Below, in pieces: positions 11,226 to 22,279 of a stretch of 64,000 nt of DNA. The stretch comes from Molanna angustata (taxonomy: Eukaryota > Arthropoda > Insecta > Trichoptera > Molannidae). Under the pieces are notes generated by a model that ran no database searches, was not told the DNA's origin, and saw nothing but the letters and a program-made list of their open reading frames with translations. Numbering within the stretch: the first letter of the stretch is position 1; every line of letters starts with the position of its first letter. The position numbers and the translations under genes were made by a program. The stretch covers positions 34,102,619-34,166,618 of the forward strand of contig OY754970.1 in the NCBI GenBank assembly GCA_963576475.1, in the 5' to 3' direction.

Positions 11226-11439
11226 TGTGTCATACTTGTAATAATTTCAAATATTTCTCGTTATTTATGAACTTGTGAGAATTCTTATGTAAATAATTAG
11301 TTTTGTTATTCTAATTAAAAGGCATAGTATATAAATGGTTTATTAAATTTGTTGACACTTTTTTGTAATAACTATGTCTTTTTAATTATTTTGTCTCTAT
11401 GTATTTGTTATGTTTGACTACATACTTTTATAATATTTT

Positions 11440-12110
11440 TTTTGCTAACATGTACTTTCTTAAATACATACATATTATATTGTGTCAATGATGATTATTT
11501 TGTACTCAATCTACTTAGAAAATATGTAGCATGACAACACTATACTTCCTAACTGGGCATTATCCTATTGTCACCGTTTCGGTAGTTGTTTTATAGTTAA
11601 GAGAGCAACGTCAAAAAACAATTAATTTTTAATGGCTGTTTATGAAATTTCCTTCCATATTGTATATAGGTATGAAAATGGCATATATGTCTGGCACCTG
11701 GAAGTGGTTACGTTTACGAATGCGCATCACCTTTCTAAAGGTGAAAATTGCAGAATTTTATTATCATTTGTATCTTTGTAAGTCCTTTTTGTGGTCTTAA
11801 ACCATCCATCTGATTGCAATAAAACTTGGTGATTTGTTCAGCGCACACCCAGGAAGGTTTTTTAAAATAATCTAAAAATTTATATATTTTTTTTACCTAT
11901 TCCAGTAACATTAAGTACATATTTCACAAAATGGATGGATTTCATAGGTACAAATAACATACGAGTACAAATTATATTGAAATGATGTTTAAATCTGCAA
12001 TTTTCACATATAAAGAGGATTCAACTGGCAAACGCAACCACTACCAGGTGCCAAACTTATCTTTTTCATAACTATATTCAATGAGAAAGAAAATATCAAA
12101 AATCAAAATA
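11440..12110 (+). mobile_element. Family D element, copy 2 (uninterrupted)
   Basis: An inner inverted repeat of about 110-150 bp is visible. CTGGCACCTGGAAGTGG...GGTGAAAATTGCAG (about 11690-11756) pairs with CTGCAATTTTCAC...CCACTACCAGGTGCCA (about 11995-12053). Upstream blocks (CAATCTACTTAG, GCATGACAACAC) match copy 1 at 2200-2290. It is non-coding. Confidence 0.7.
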
Positions 12111-12339
12111 TGTACATATAGATAATTCAGAATAATCAAACACTTTTGGACTATTCTGAATATGTTTGTAGGTAATTGAATTTAACCTATTTATTATTGT
12201 CAATATTTTCTGGGAATACGGGTAGGTATATTATCTTGAAATAATGTTGATCATTAATAAATAAGTTTATAATGACAAAAATGATAAGTTTGGTTATAAC
12301 AGTGATGGTCAATATGTCATCAATCAAAACTCATGTTGG

Positions 12340-12500
12340 TTGATCGGGGTCTCGCTCGACGACCCTCGGGTCTTCGAACCGCGATATTTGTGACGACTAG
12401 CTTCAGAGGCTTAAGCCGTCCCATAAACATGCCCTCAATATCGGCGGTGTAATCTGCCGGATTTGGCAATCGTGAGGGTGGTATTCGGTAACCAATTTAT
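12340..12500. other. GC-rich island, unassigned
   Basis: It stands out from the AT-rich surroundings (GGTCTCGCTCGACGACC, CGTCCCATAAACATGCCC). No conserved frame or repeat match was found. It could be a fragment of a GC-richer transposon or a conserved non-coding element. Confidence 0.3.
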
Positions 12501-12699
12501 ATTCATTTCATCCCCCTACATCTTACGGAATATCCCAGGACCGGTCACATACCTACATACCAATCTACCACACATTTATCGAAACCACACACAAGAATTT
12601 TATATCCAAATACATTATTTAATACCAATCCTAATAAAATTAATAAAATTTGGTTATAGAGATACTATTTTGAATTTAAGAAAATTGTTGTTTCTCGTG

Positions 12700-12850
12700 T
12701 TGTTTGTTGAAAATTGTTGCTTCTCGTGTTGTTTCCCAGACGTTGACGATCACTTTGGAAAGACTCTCTCTGTCCTGCGCGGTGCGGAACAGGTCTTACA
12801 CACACCTCATCCCGGTCCATTCCAGAATTTTTCGGAGCTAGGATAACTGC
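12700..12850 (-). pseudogene. RTE-like reverse transcriptase extreme C-terminus
   Basis: On the minus strand one frame reads KILEWTGMR, a stop, then DLFRTAQDRES and a hydrophobic V-I-V-N-V-W stretch. This matches, motif by motif, the plus-strand copy at 36955-37100 (EWTGFRTVEQIFRAAQDREGF). These motifs form the end of RTE-type pol proteins common in Lepidoptera. It is a short 5'-truncated copy with at least one stop. Confidence 0.7.
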
Positions 12851-12923
12851 TTTCTGCCGACCCCTCTGCGACGATATTGGATGTTATTCTTGTTTCTCTT
12901 TTTTTTTATATAAGTTCTACTAT

Positions 12924-13142
12924 GACCGACCGCCATGGCACAGTTGGTAAGTCGTTTGGTTTCTATGCGGGCGTACTGGGTTCGATTCCCAGCAGAGGAG
13001 AAATTTATTTAAAATTTATTTCTCAAGCAAATATTGCTTCTCTGGGCTGGAAACACTGGTTAGTTGGAAGAAATTGCCACACGCCAATAAACTCACCACT
13101 TGCGCAGGGTGCAAGGAAGTGTTCATTATTATTATTATTATA
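12924..13142 (+). mobile_element. SINE family A (tRNA-derived), best copy
   Basis: The head is GCACAGTTGGTAAGTCG with a perfect internal promoter B box GGTTCGATTCC at 12979-12989. The body has TTGCTTCTCTGGGCTGGAAA. The 3' part GGTTAGTTGGAAGAAATTGCC resembles the 3' end of the local CR1-like LINEs. The tail is (ATT)n at about 13124-13142. Transcription by RNA polymerase III is expected for this type. Confidence 0.85.
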
Positions 13143-14220
13143 ACTATGTTAATTTGTTCTTTCTTCAATTTTTTTGTTTATACCTACTAGATATAAGAAA
13201 ATGTCCTTTTTTACATGTAAATAAAATATAAATACATGCATATGTACAAAGTTTCTGTTAAAATTGTCTGGGACCATGTTTATCTTATAAAGACTGATAA
13301 AGATTATTGCTATAAAATTTTTGTAGGTATATTAAATGTTACAAACCAATTTTAAGTTATGATGAATAAGACTTTAAAGCTCTTACATAAAATCTTACAG
13401 ATCCGTGACTTCTAAAAATAAATGATTTCTATAAATGGGTAACAGTAATTCGGCATCGGTCCTGTTCGCTCGAAGACCGTGGACAATATTAAACGATGGA
13501 CGTATCCTGGCAGAGTTTATGTTGAACCTACCTCCACATGTCATGCCACCGGATTGTACTTCCCCTGGATTCACATAATATAATGTCTGCTCTGATTTTA
13601 TTTTGGGATCACCTATCAGATCGACTCCTGGTGTATGTACCTACAAGTACTGGATGCTGGGACGGGGATCGGACTATCGGCTAACACACGAGGCAGATTG
13701 AAATTACGCCCCAGGTAAATGATACCACTAATTCAGAATCTTTATGGACCTACACTAAAGTATCATATTTACTAGCAATCGTGTCGTGTATTTTATTATT
13801 ACTAAATTGAAAAACCATAACGAGATGTGTCGGTATTTTGTATTGCATATATACCTATTCACAGAGAAGGGAAAACGGAAACTCGATAAAAATGGCGGAA
13901 TTCCGTTATTTATGTGTCATGGTATTTTGTTTGAAACAATAACTATAAATTTACTTTTTTTTTCAATATATTCATAAAAAATATTTCGTTTTATAAAGTC
14001 TATGTGAGCCATTAGAGATAAATTTGCATTTAACAGTGCAATAGTTGTTTCGAAGTTCATATTATGTACCCAAATGGAATGTGATTATAAATAGAAGATA
14101 AATTAGAAATAATAATAATAGCAATTGGAAAAAAATATCAATAAATCGATTAGTAAGAAAAAAATCATATTACGAGAATGAATAATATTTTGGAATCTGT
14201 TACTTTTAAATAACATATAT
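13143..14220. other. Unassigned
   Basis: 13440-13730 is moderately GC-rich (GGCATCGGTCCTGTTCGCTCG; GATGCTGGGACGGGGATCGG) but has no clear frame or family match. The rest is AT-rich. Confidence 0.4.
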
Positions 14221-14460
14221 TGTTGAATAAACACACGCGTTGACTTTATACACAGTTTATTGATGAATACAGTAATGAGATATTATAGAGTGATGAGGTA
14301 TTATAGAGCACTTTATCATTTATCAATACACGATCAATCCACCCCCGGCCTTACCCCAGACATTCCTTTATATCAATCCCCCTACTCCCGAAGATTGCCG
14401 ATCTCCTGTTCGTTCAATCTCGTAAAATGCCATACAGATTGCCTGTTGAAAGGCGCAACA
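14221..14460 (-). mobile_element. Solo LTR of an LTR retrotransposon
   Basis: Read on the minus strand it starts TGTTGCGCC and ends TTCAACA, the usual TG...CA with a five-base inverted terminus. Inside are a TATA-like box (TGATATAAAGG) and a polyadenylation signal (CAATAAACTGTG) about 40 bp before the end. Length is 240 bp. The flanking five bases are TATAT and TAAAT, a near but imperfect target duplication. No internal gag/pol follows on either side, so it is a solo LTR left by recombination. BEL/Pao or Ty3/gypsy cannot be told apart from this alone. Confidence 0.65.
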
Positions 14461-14695
14461 TAAATATATTACAAATATATATTTTATTACTTCTCGGGCA
14501 ATTAACAGGTACTATGTCAAATATTAATTTAACACGCACCCAATAATGAGTTGCCACGTTACGGAGACTTTCGGTATTAATCGTCTCACAGATCCAGACT
14601 GAAAACACAATCAAAAACTCTGTCTCTACTGGGAATCAAACCCGGGACCTTTGAATCAGCAGTCAGATAGATAACCAACTGAGCCAGGAAGGCCG
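14461..14695 (-). mobile_element. SINE family E (tRNA-derived), full copy
   Basis: On the minus strand it starts CGGCCTTCCTGGCTCAGTTGG (A box), has the B-box-like GGTTTGATTCCC (14631-14642), then GTGAGACGATTAATACCGAAAG, CGTGGCAACTCATTATTGGG, TTGACATAGTACCTGTTAA and CCGAGAAG, with a short A/T-rich tail. It abuts the solo LTR. Two further copies lie at 2035 and 20109. Confidence 0.8.
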
Positions 14696-14790
14696 AAGAT
14701 ATGACAGGATATTAAAACTAATCACTATTTTGAATACCCTTATAGCTGGTTTGATCAAACATAAAATAAACCAAGACACGGTTTTACCAG

Positions 14791-14982
14791 AATGCATGAA
14801 CACGTAAATAATAGTATTTTAGAATATGAAAATATAAGAATGCATGAACACGTAAATAATAGTATTTTAGAATATGAAAATATAAGAATGCATGAACACG
14901 TAAATAATAGTATTTTAGAATATGAAAATATAAGAATGCATGAACACGTAAATAATAGTATTTTAGAATATGAAAATATAAG
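14791..14982. repeat. 48-bp minisatellite, four identical copies
   Basis: The unit begins AATGCATGAACACGTAAATA and is repeated four times without a visible change. The unit length is a multiple of three, so it reads through in frame as a 16-residue repeat (MHEHVNNSILEYENIR). There is no initiation context, splice signal or flanking frame to suggest translation. Identity of the copies implies recent expansion. Confidence 0.9.
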
Positions 14983-15369
14983 AAGTCAGAATATTTAAAA
15001 AATATTATGATGTATTATAAGGTATTTGTAGTAATGAAACTCCACGATTTTATTACAAATTTTATAACACTTCCCGTAATTAATTATGTGTAATTTCATT
15101 ATTTGAAAATCACGCGAAACCAAATTCAAAAGCATTGTGTTAGTTTATTTGGAGCAAATAACGTAATCAAGACGTGATACTTTATCGCTTGAAACTCGTT
15201 TCTATCAAATTGCTAATAAGTTAATAAATTACCCAAAAGTCGAGTTCCACGGCAAAATGTCGGTTATTTACCGAAGTGTTTAAGAATAATAATAAATTAT
15301 TTGATTTATCTATCCAGTTGGTAGTGCACGTATCGGCGATAAGTAAAATATCAGTTCATGTGACAAGAG

Positions 15370-15412
15370 TATGAGAGAGAGAGAGAGAGAGGGCAGGAGA
15401 GAAAGAGAGACT
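15370..15412. repeat. GA microsatellite
   Basis: (GA)n with interruptions. Confidence 0.9.
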
Positions 15413-15597
15413 TGGTAGGAAACACCAACCGATATCTCCTTGAGCTTTGGCTGGAACAAACTCTCAGATCAAAGATTCACGTTCTCCGATACACCAAATC
15501 TCTGAACAGACATGACGTTACTTCTTCCAGCCAACCGAGGGGAAACACAACAACGTTTGTCAACGGAATTAATTTTTTTTTAAATAAAGTCTTAAGA

Positions 15598-15664
15598 ATA
15601 TAATATATGACAATCGACTAAGAATAGCGGAGTTAAAGTGGAATTGGGCGGGTCATATACTAAG
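15598..15664 (+). pseudogene. Tiny reverse transcriptase C-terminal fragment
   Basis: It translates to RLRIAELKWNWAGHI, the widely shared (R)VAxLKWxWAGHIxRR motif at the end of RTE/Jockey-type pol proteins. Only about 65 bp survive. Confidence 0.6.
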
Positions 15665-15941
15665 GTTAAGTTAAGTTCTTGAGATAAGTTCTTATATCTG
15701 GACTGAAATCATTCATCCATAGTCTATAGGACAATATTATTTCGTCGTTTTAGGGAATATACTATGTTCTTGAGTCCACGTGTCAATACAACACTATGAT
15801 AATAAAACAAACAATCCAGTGTATATGGTGAGTGTATTGCCGAAAGGCAATTTGTTCCAACTTATCAGTATTTTACCAGTATTTCACGGTAGTTTTTTGA
15901 AATTTTATTTTAAAATATATAAATGAAACATCATGAATTTT

Positions 15942-16105
15942 GATGGGTGATGGCAGGTGGTTAGCGCGCTGGGTTAGTAATCCAGTGGTCGCGAGTTCGA
16001 ATCTTGCCATGAGAGATTTCATTCACCAATAGCACAAGTAATTGTTTAATTTAGGTAATGTATGAGGATGTATATTATTTGTTCCATAAAAATATTCAAT
16101 AAAAA
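15942..16105 (+). mobile_element. SINE family B (tRNA-derived), best copy
   Basis: The tRNA-like head is GGTGGTTAGCGCGCTGGG with anticodon loop TTAGTAA (AGT, threonine-like) and B box GAGTTCGAATC (15993-16003). Its body is GAGATTTCATTCACC...GAGGATGTATATTATTTG and the tail is A-rich. Other copies are at 19488 (+), 24690 (-) and 36085 (-). It is not a working tRNA: the acceptor stem does not close and no CCA-side pairing is seen. Confidence 0.8.
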
Positions 16106-16174
16106 AAAAATCAAAAAATAAAATAATAATTGGTGTTATGAACTCCAATAGGTACACAACTATATATCAGTTAC

Positions 16175-16265
16175 ATGTTTATTTATATGTAACTTTCTGT
16201 ATACATAATTTGTATACTGGCGGGCTTATTGCCCAACAGCAATTTCTAACTAACTTAATATATAG
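16175..16265 (-). mobile_element. CR1-like LINE 3' end
   Basis: The minus-strand reading has AGAAATTGC, GGGCAATAAGCCCGCCAGT and ATACAAATTATG, as at 2606, 22545 and 33945. It is truncated and lies head-on against the plus-strand fragment that follows. Confidence 0.6.
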
Positions 16266-16519
16266 TGTGTACTATGTCGTATCGTGATGCAAGGATCTAC
16301 CACTGCATTGATTCACCTGACAACAGACGTACAGTATCTGATATGATGCTTCTCCATAATATTCTTAATAGTAAAATTGATTCTCCTGCTCTTTTCAATT
16401 ATATATCTTTCAACATCCCTACCCGTAGAAATAGACACACTCCTCTTTTCCACCTAACCACTCAGCACACTATGCTTAACATGCAACAATCAATTTTTAC
16501 TAAGCGCCCCCACATTTAA
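16265..16519 (+). pseudogene. CR1/Jockey-like reverse transcriptase C-terminal fragment
   Basis: An open stretch of 84 codons reads like the last part of a CR1/Jockey pol. It has RRTVSDMMLLHNILNSKIDSP (compare the usual R-R-x-x-D-x-x-x-L-x-K-I-L-x-x-x-I-D-S-P), then a (S/N)IPTRRNR(H)TPLFH segment. The catalytic FADD core is absent. The start Met is only the first in the frame, not a real initiator. About 140 bp of likely 3' UTR follows. Confidence 0.65.
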
Positions 16520-17039
16520 AAAATACATCAGACTTAAAATTTCGTCCTCATAATCTTACTCTACACTTAATATACTGCACACATTTATTTATAAAATTTC
16601 ACACATGATTCACACAATATCTCACCATAATATGTAACTATTCCTAACTTATTTTAATATACTACAATAGCTCCAGCGACAATCTGTAATTGGCTTTAAT
16701 ATTACTCAAATCATCTTTATTTTATATAATTTATTAAACGCTGTATGTTGTCCTCTAAATCTCTCTCAGTCACTCAGACAATACAACAGACTACATTATC
16801 AATATGAAAATGTCGATATATTTTCACAATCACGGGCATTGTTCAAGAGTGCTTTAAGAACGTGCCAATTTTGATAACATGTACTAGTTACCGCTTTGAA
16901 TGTTTCTAGTTATATTAATGTTTGTTTGATGTTTTTCCTGCAGAAAATAATTTCTTAAATATGTATTCTTTGTGTAAGAATGCTGAATGTATGACTGAAT
17001 GAAAATTATGCACGTGCGTTCATTGTGTGGGGTATGGAT

Positions 17040-17172
17040 GATAATTCAATCGTCCAATCATTCCATACATTATATATATGTTCATAAATGCATGAAACCA
17101 GTGGGCTTCTACCCTGTTTTTCATGCTTATATAAATAAATAAATAAATAAATAAATAAACAAATAAATAAAT
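17040..17172 (+). mobile_element. LINE 3' end with (AAAT)n tail
   Basis: AGTGGGCTTCTACCC then TTTTTCATGCTTATATAAATAAATAAATA. The (AAAT)n tail runs about 17131-17173. It is a 5'-truncated CR1-type end with no coding part. Confidence 0.55.
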
Positions 17173-17868
17173 ATAGAGAATTGATAGCCATCCTATTATC
17201 TCTCGTCATAAAATCTTTCAATATTTATTGGTTTATATACCTTCTAAAAAAAATAATATAAATAATAATACTATATTACATAGAATCAATAACTGTATAT
17301 TATCCCCTATTCGTTCATTAACAAACTAACGACTCGATAAAACTTAAGTTTACGATTTGGAACTTGGTTCTTGTAGCATCAGAGCAACAGAGTTCGTAGT
17401 CTGCAGGAATCTTTCTTCCTGTTGCTGCTTCTTCTTCTGCTTCCAGCCATCTTTAACAGTTTTCAATTCTTTGTCATTTATCGGTAAGTACTTGTTTTTG
17501 CTCGGCTTCTTCTCCTAATAGGGTTAAGGATTGCTTGCATATTAATTTTCGATATCATAGGAATATTTTAAAATAAACTTCTGCTTAAAATTAATTTATT
17601 TATATATGTTGTGCCTAATTTGAGAATAAAATCCACTTGCACTGGTTGAAGTGTCCAGAGCGAGTTGTTTGACCGTGAATTTTTATCATTCCACTTGTGT
17701 GATGTCCTGTACTAATGTAATCTATGGGGTACATTTTATTAATAATATATTTTTTATATATTGATTTTTAGTTTGATTTTATTTATTTTATATAAAATAT
17801 TTTGGGACTTAAAATTCAGAGAATAATTGTTTATTGGGAAAATCGCTTGTCTTTAGAAAAATAGTCTT

Positions 17869-18214
17869 AGGCCTACTGTCCACGTAAACCGCACGTCATC
17901 CGCACGCTTTCGACAGTTGACGAATGCAAGACGAATGCTTGCATCTTGCAAAAAAGCAATCAAAATGCGTCCACGGAGCGGCAGAGTCGCGTCATCCGCA
18001 CGTCATGCATTCGTCATGCAGTGCGTGCAGCAGTGTGTCACTTCTCGACCGACTCGCAAGACGTAAAATACGTGCTTTCTCGGTGCTAGTTGAAAGAAAA
18101 CTGAGACGTTTTGTAGCGTGATTGACGATTGCATGACGCAGCGTGGACATAACAAATATGCAAAATACGCCTATCATCATTTGTAGATGACGCATCCGTG
18201 GACAAGTAGGCCTT
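17869..18214. mobile_element. MITE with AGGCCTACTGTCCACG ends and GTCTT duplication
   Basis: The left end AGGCCTACTGTCCACG (17869-17884) matches the reverse complement of the right end (CCGTGGACAAGTAGGCCTT), with one inserted base. The five bases GTCTT flank both sides (17864-17868 and 18215-18219). The interior is GC-rich with many CGCACGTCATGC-type submotifs. A 65-codon open frame (17924-18121, plus) has no recognised domain and is probably not coding. The superfamily is uncertain. Confidence 0.75.
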
Positions 18215-18254
18215 GTCTTAGCCAATCTCTTTCAAATATTTCTTTGCATCAGGT

Positions 18255-18730
18255 AATATATTATCAAACCAGGAACTCAAGGCACGTACAGGACTTACGA
18301 CCTGTCACCGGCTGGTTTACGTGATCACTTTATGCGCTTGAGCAACCTTCATCAATTATGGCTTCTTATTGAGTTCCCTTGGCAATGCAATTTTGAAAGT
18401 CCGACATATTTTAATAATGAGAACATGATCGTTTGAAAATAAGCTGTTTTTACCATCGTCATCTATGAAGTAACAAAGAAACCTTTTTTGCAACGCCATC
18501 TATTGAGAAATTGTTTTTTTTGTAATTATGCATGAGGTGACAATGCTCTCGCACAGATGTCACCGCTGAACTGCGCCAGAATTATCTGTTTATTTTTGGC
18601 TTTTTTACTTTCTTGTACTAATGTATATTTTTTTACCTGTCGGGAGACAATGGTATTTTTGAAAAATTGTTAATATCTCAATAGAGACGAAGATAGAATA
18701 TTATAGGAGAGCCAGGAACTCAATGACATG
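18255..18730 (-). mobile_element. Family C repeat, complete unit
   Basis: It runs from CCAGGAACTCAAGGCAC (18272) to GAGCCAGGAACTCAATGAC (18724), so the short GAGTTCCTGG motif stands in the same orientation at both ends. All landmarks of family C occur in reverse order. This copy is not followed by another unit and best defines the element, about 455 bp. Confidence 0.65.
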
Positions 18731-18859
18731 TTTTAAATTTGTCAAAAAATATTCTTGACTTGAGCAGTATCTGTAGAATATGAATGATTTATCTAGTTTT
18801 AATAAAGTAAAACATTTTTATTTTTCAATTTATCTATGTTCAATACCTAACCGCATCCA

Positions 18860-18955
18860 TACAGTCTTCCCAGGATAGGGAGTTGTGGAGGTCTCAGGGG
18901 TAGGCCTATGTCCATTACTGGACGAATGAGAGCTGACGAAGAAGAAGAAGAAATA
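18860..18955 (+). mobile_element. RTE-like LINE 3' end with GAA tail
   Basis: CCCAGGATAGGGAGTTGTGG reads QDRELWRS, the usual D-R-x-x-W-R end of RTE-type pol. GGCCTATGTCC...GACGAATGAGAGCTGACGAAGAAG, with a (GAA)n tail (18938-18951), is the standard 3' end. It is strongly truncated. Confidence 0.65.
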
Positions 18956-19039
18956 CCTAACAAATAATAATTATGTATAAATGTAGGTAGGTACATTGAT
19001 TCTAGTTTCGTGTATACATTATACTATTGTTCATTGGTT

Positions 19040-19145
19040 GGCATGTGTATGATGTGTTTGTATGGAAGGTATGAGGGTGTATGTTATGTGAGTGGTTGGG
19101 GGATGAAATGAGTGTATGTGGGTGTGGGTGTGGGGGGTGTAATCT
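19040..19145. repeat. GT/G-rich simple sequence
   Basis: Purine and GT-rich low complexity (GTGTGGGTGTGGGGGG). The minus-strand His/Pro-rich reading is an artefact of it. Confidence 0.6.
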
Positions 19146-19487
19146 CAGTGTATACTCCCTTATCAGGCACGTTTCACACCAATCGGGTTTGACGCCTTTT
19201 ATCACCACCAATGGGGCTTCTGTTTTCAAAATGTTTCTTCTACAAAAATTGTGAAAATAAATTCACAAATTTTATTACACTTACATTCGATCATACATTC
19301 CGTACGAATTGACTCCATATGGCAAATATCTAAAAATTAAAAAAAAAATATCATCGAGAAAAAAATATTAACTCAACGAGCAATTTTTTCGGTAATAATT
19401 TCAACTGTATTTGTAAACAGACGGGTTGGAACTAACGCTTTAAACTCTACACTTTATACCTAGGAAGTCGTTGAAGAGTTTTAAGTG

Positions 19488-19545
19488 TGAGATTAGTAAT
19501 CCAGTGGTCGCGAGTTCGAATCCTGCCACGAGCGATTTCATTCCA
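19488..19545 (+). mobile_element. SINE family B fragment
   Basis: ATTAGTAATCCAGTGG, B box GAGTTCGAATC and CTGCCACGAGCGATTTCATT match the copy at 15942. The head and the 3' end are missing. Confidence 0.75.
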
Positions 19546-20108
19546 ATTATTTATGCTTTTATTTCATTTATATTTTTAATATGTTATAACATAAACATTG
19601 TTAAGTACAATTAAATAAGTACATTTTCAAATAAATTCAAAACTTGTGTGCTTAGTTAAGGATGTATTAAAAAGTATGTTATTGTTATATAATGACATAT
19701 TAATACTTAAAAAAAATAGTATTTGAATAATTAATATACCAGTTCGTTGGGCTCTGCATATGATAACATTTTTCTTATTCAATTGTAATCTTGAAATATT
19801 TTTCCAGAACGCGAACATAGAATGCATACAATATAAACAGATCCATCAAAATTTCATTATGCATTATTTTTTTTTAAAAAGAAAAAATATAGAGGAGAGT
19901 ATTGTACTGGCCACAATCCACTTGCTTATAGCATCACTTTTATAAATTAATTTTTACTATCGAAAGTGTCGTCATAGTAAAGGCTATGTGACAAATCTCT
20001 ACATGTTTTGTACGTTAACTCTTTGGTCACATATAACTTACTAATTAATTAATTGAAAATAAGCGAAAAAGTTAACAATAAATGAATAAATAAAATTTGT
20101 TTACCTTC

Positions 20109-20275
20109 GTCGCTAAGTTGGTTAGATATCTGACTCCTGAGTGAAAGGTCCCAAGTTCGATTTTCAATGTATAGGTATACAGTGTTTCGCAGGATTTGTG
20201 AGACGATTGATATCGTTATAGCCTCCAATGTGGCAACTTGTTATTGTGTGCGTGTTAGAAGCAAAACAAGCAAAA
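20109..20275 (+). mobile_element. SINE family E, diverged copy
   Basis: TAAGTTGGTTAGATATCTGAC, a B-box-like AGTTCGATTTTC, GTGAGACGATTGATATCG, AATGTGGCAACTTGTTATTG and TGCGTGTTA all align with the copy at 14461-14695. It is 3'-truncated. Confidence 0.75.
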
Positions 20276-22270
20276 TAATTATTTAAGAAAATCCTGATTA
20301 AGTATCCAGTCCCAATTAAAAGCATGCAGTTCCAAGTGTTTGTTACTCTGCATAGAATTTTCACCACTAGTTGTGCGGTGTGGTTCACTATATTATGGTC
20401 TTTACCAGATCTCATTCCATCTCATCGTTTTAGCTTACTTCATAATATTCTTTGTGCTGCAGACATTTTTATAAATAATCAAAATTAATTCCATAATTAA
20501 AATCTTCTCGGAGAAAAAAGAACATTCCTACTCAAAACTAGAGTAATAATGTACCTAGTTCCTTCATTGGTGCGATTCCTACAGGAATAGAATTGTATAT
20601 ATCGAAATTCATATAAATTTACTTCAATCACTGTTATTTATGTAAGTATTATTTTCTTGAATCAGTGTTTCATTCTTTCTAAATCCCTGGAATGTTTAAC
20701 AATTCGTCCTCTATAAACTATAAATCATTATGTATTCAATAAAATAGGTATATATATCGTCTTTATTCCACAAGGAAGTATATCGTCTTTATTCCATTAT
20801 CCATTTTTGTGTCAATGTCTGACATTGGTGCTCCTGTATAGCCTTGCGATCGAAATGCAATTGATTTTCTTTAGATTCACTACGAAAATACAAGTAATTT
20901 AAATCAGAATATTGAAAATTGAGTCAATAGAAATACTCAGCAAATCAGTTTGTCATATATTTGTTTTTCAATATTCATTATTTTGACTTATTTCACTCTT
21001 TGAAAATAGTTGACGTAAAAAATAAAATGCGGTCAAGATGTCAGTATTCTTATATGCATACATGCTAGAAAAGTGTGTCAAAAATGCCATTGTAAATGTA
21101 TGGGTTTAGTAAACGATACGTTTCTGGGCTGGTGATCAAATCCAAGTTTATATCGTAACATAACCCAACATTCACCCTTTGCTTTAACACGTGACGAAAG
21201 CGAGAACATTGGTGTAATACACTCCTACTCTCCCTCTCTCTCTCTCTGTTTCCACATTAAGAAACCTTTGATTGGAATCAGAATCGAAAAGGAATAGTTA
21301 TGAAGGCTGAACACACACAGACAATTTCCCTCAGTGGTGGTGGTGGAAAGCAGGGTCTAGGATTTAGATTTAATCAAAAACCTAATAAACATGATTACTA
21401 AACATTCCTATAACAAGATATTGATTTTGTACATGTGAATTTAACCACTCACTATTTTCCGACTTTGGATTCTTTTGTTTTAGAAATTGTTCTTTTTGAT
21501 ACGCAAAATACAATGTCTTATTAAATATTTTAGATAATTTAGCGTATATGTGATTTTATCGTTAGATACCTTGAATGAAATAACTAAGTAAATATGATTT
21601 TTAGGCAAAATGACTCCTATAGTATGGAACTTACGGCCAGTTTCAAGTTTATTAGATAATAATTAATTTTAGTTTAAACAATCTTCCCTTTGTTTGGTAA
21701 ATAAATGACATACAGACGCACAATTTGGACTTATATTAAGTAAAATTTGCATAAAAAAACACCAAAATATACAGAAAAAAACAATATAAGTAGTCAGCAT
21801 ATTAATACTAGCTGTTGAATACATAATGGAAAAGTTCTTGTAATATATTGTGTGTTTTCTTTTGTTTTTTTGTGTTCTTTGATAGATATTTTTCTTGATT
21901 TTAGGTTTTTAAATAAGTCATATTACCTATGTAGGTACATTAGTTTTTTTTTTAATTTGGATTTTATTTATAAGTTGTAAGATATTGTGATTTTAAATAT
22001 CTAAAATGTATAGCAGAATTATTCTGGATAAATTAATTAACACACATTACAATAAATTATGATAACGGATTTTGTTACTGCGGCATTCGAAAATAAGTGT
22101 CTTTTTAGTAAGGTCATGTTTCGATATTCTGGTCAGTTATGAGTTGGTCTATCACTCTTTCACGCGATTCCGTTGACTATCGGATCATCCTGTATATGTT
22201 ATCATGGAATAATATTTGTTTAAGACTCTGAATTATTAGCGATTTTCAAGACTCTGGAACTTATGACACT
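20276..22270. other. AT-rich stretch, little recognised
   Basis: A short direct duplication of a GTATATCGTCTTTATTCC unit occurs at about 20750-20795, and a CT microsatellite at 21228-21248. No gene or repeat family was recognised. Confidence 0.45.
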
Positions 22271-22279
22271 TTGACACGC

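Noticed and set aside
12924..13000. Functional tRNA gene
   Set aside because: A and B boxes are present but no cloverleaf closes; it is the head of SINE family A.
14221..14460. Endogenous retrovirus or virus insertion
   Set aside because: Only a single LTR-like unit without gag, pol or env is present. It is called a solo LTR of unknown family.
14791..14982. CRISPR-like array
   Set aside because: The units are head-to-tail with no spacers, and the context is eukaryotic. It is a minisatellite.
15942..16020. Functional tRNA-Thr gene
   Set aside because: No complete acceptor stem, and the sequence continues into a SINE body shared with three other copies.
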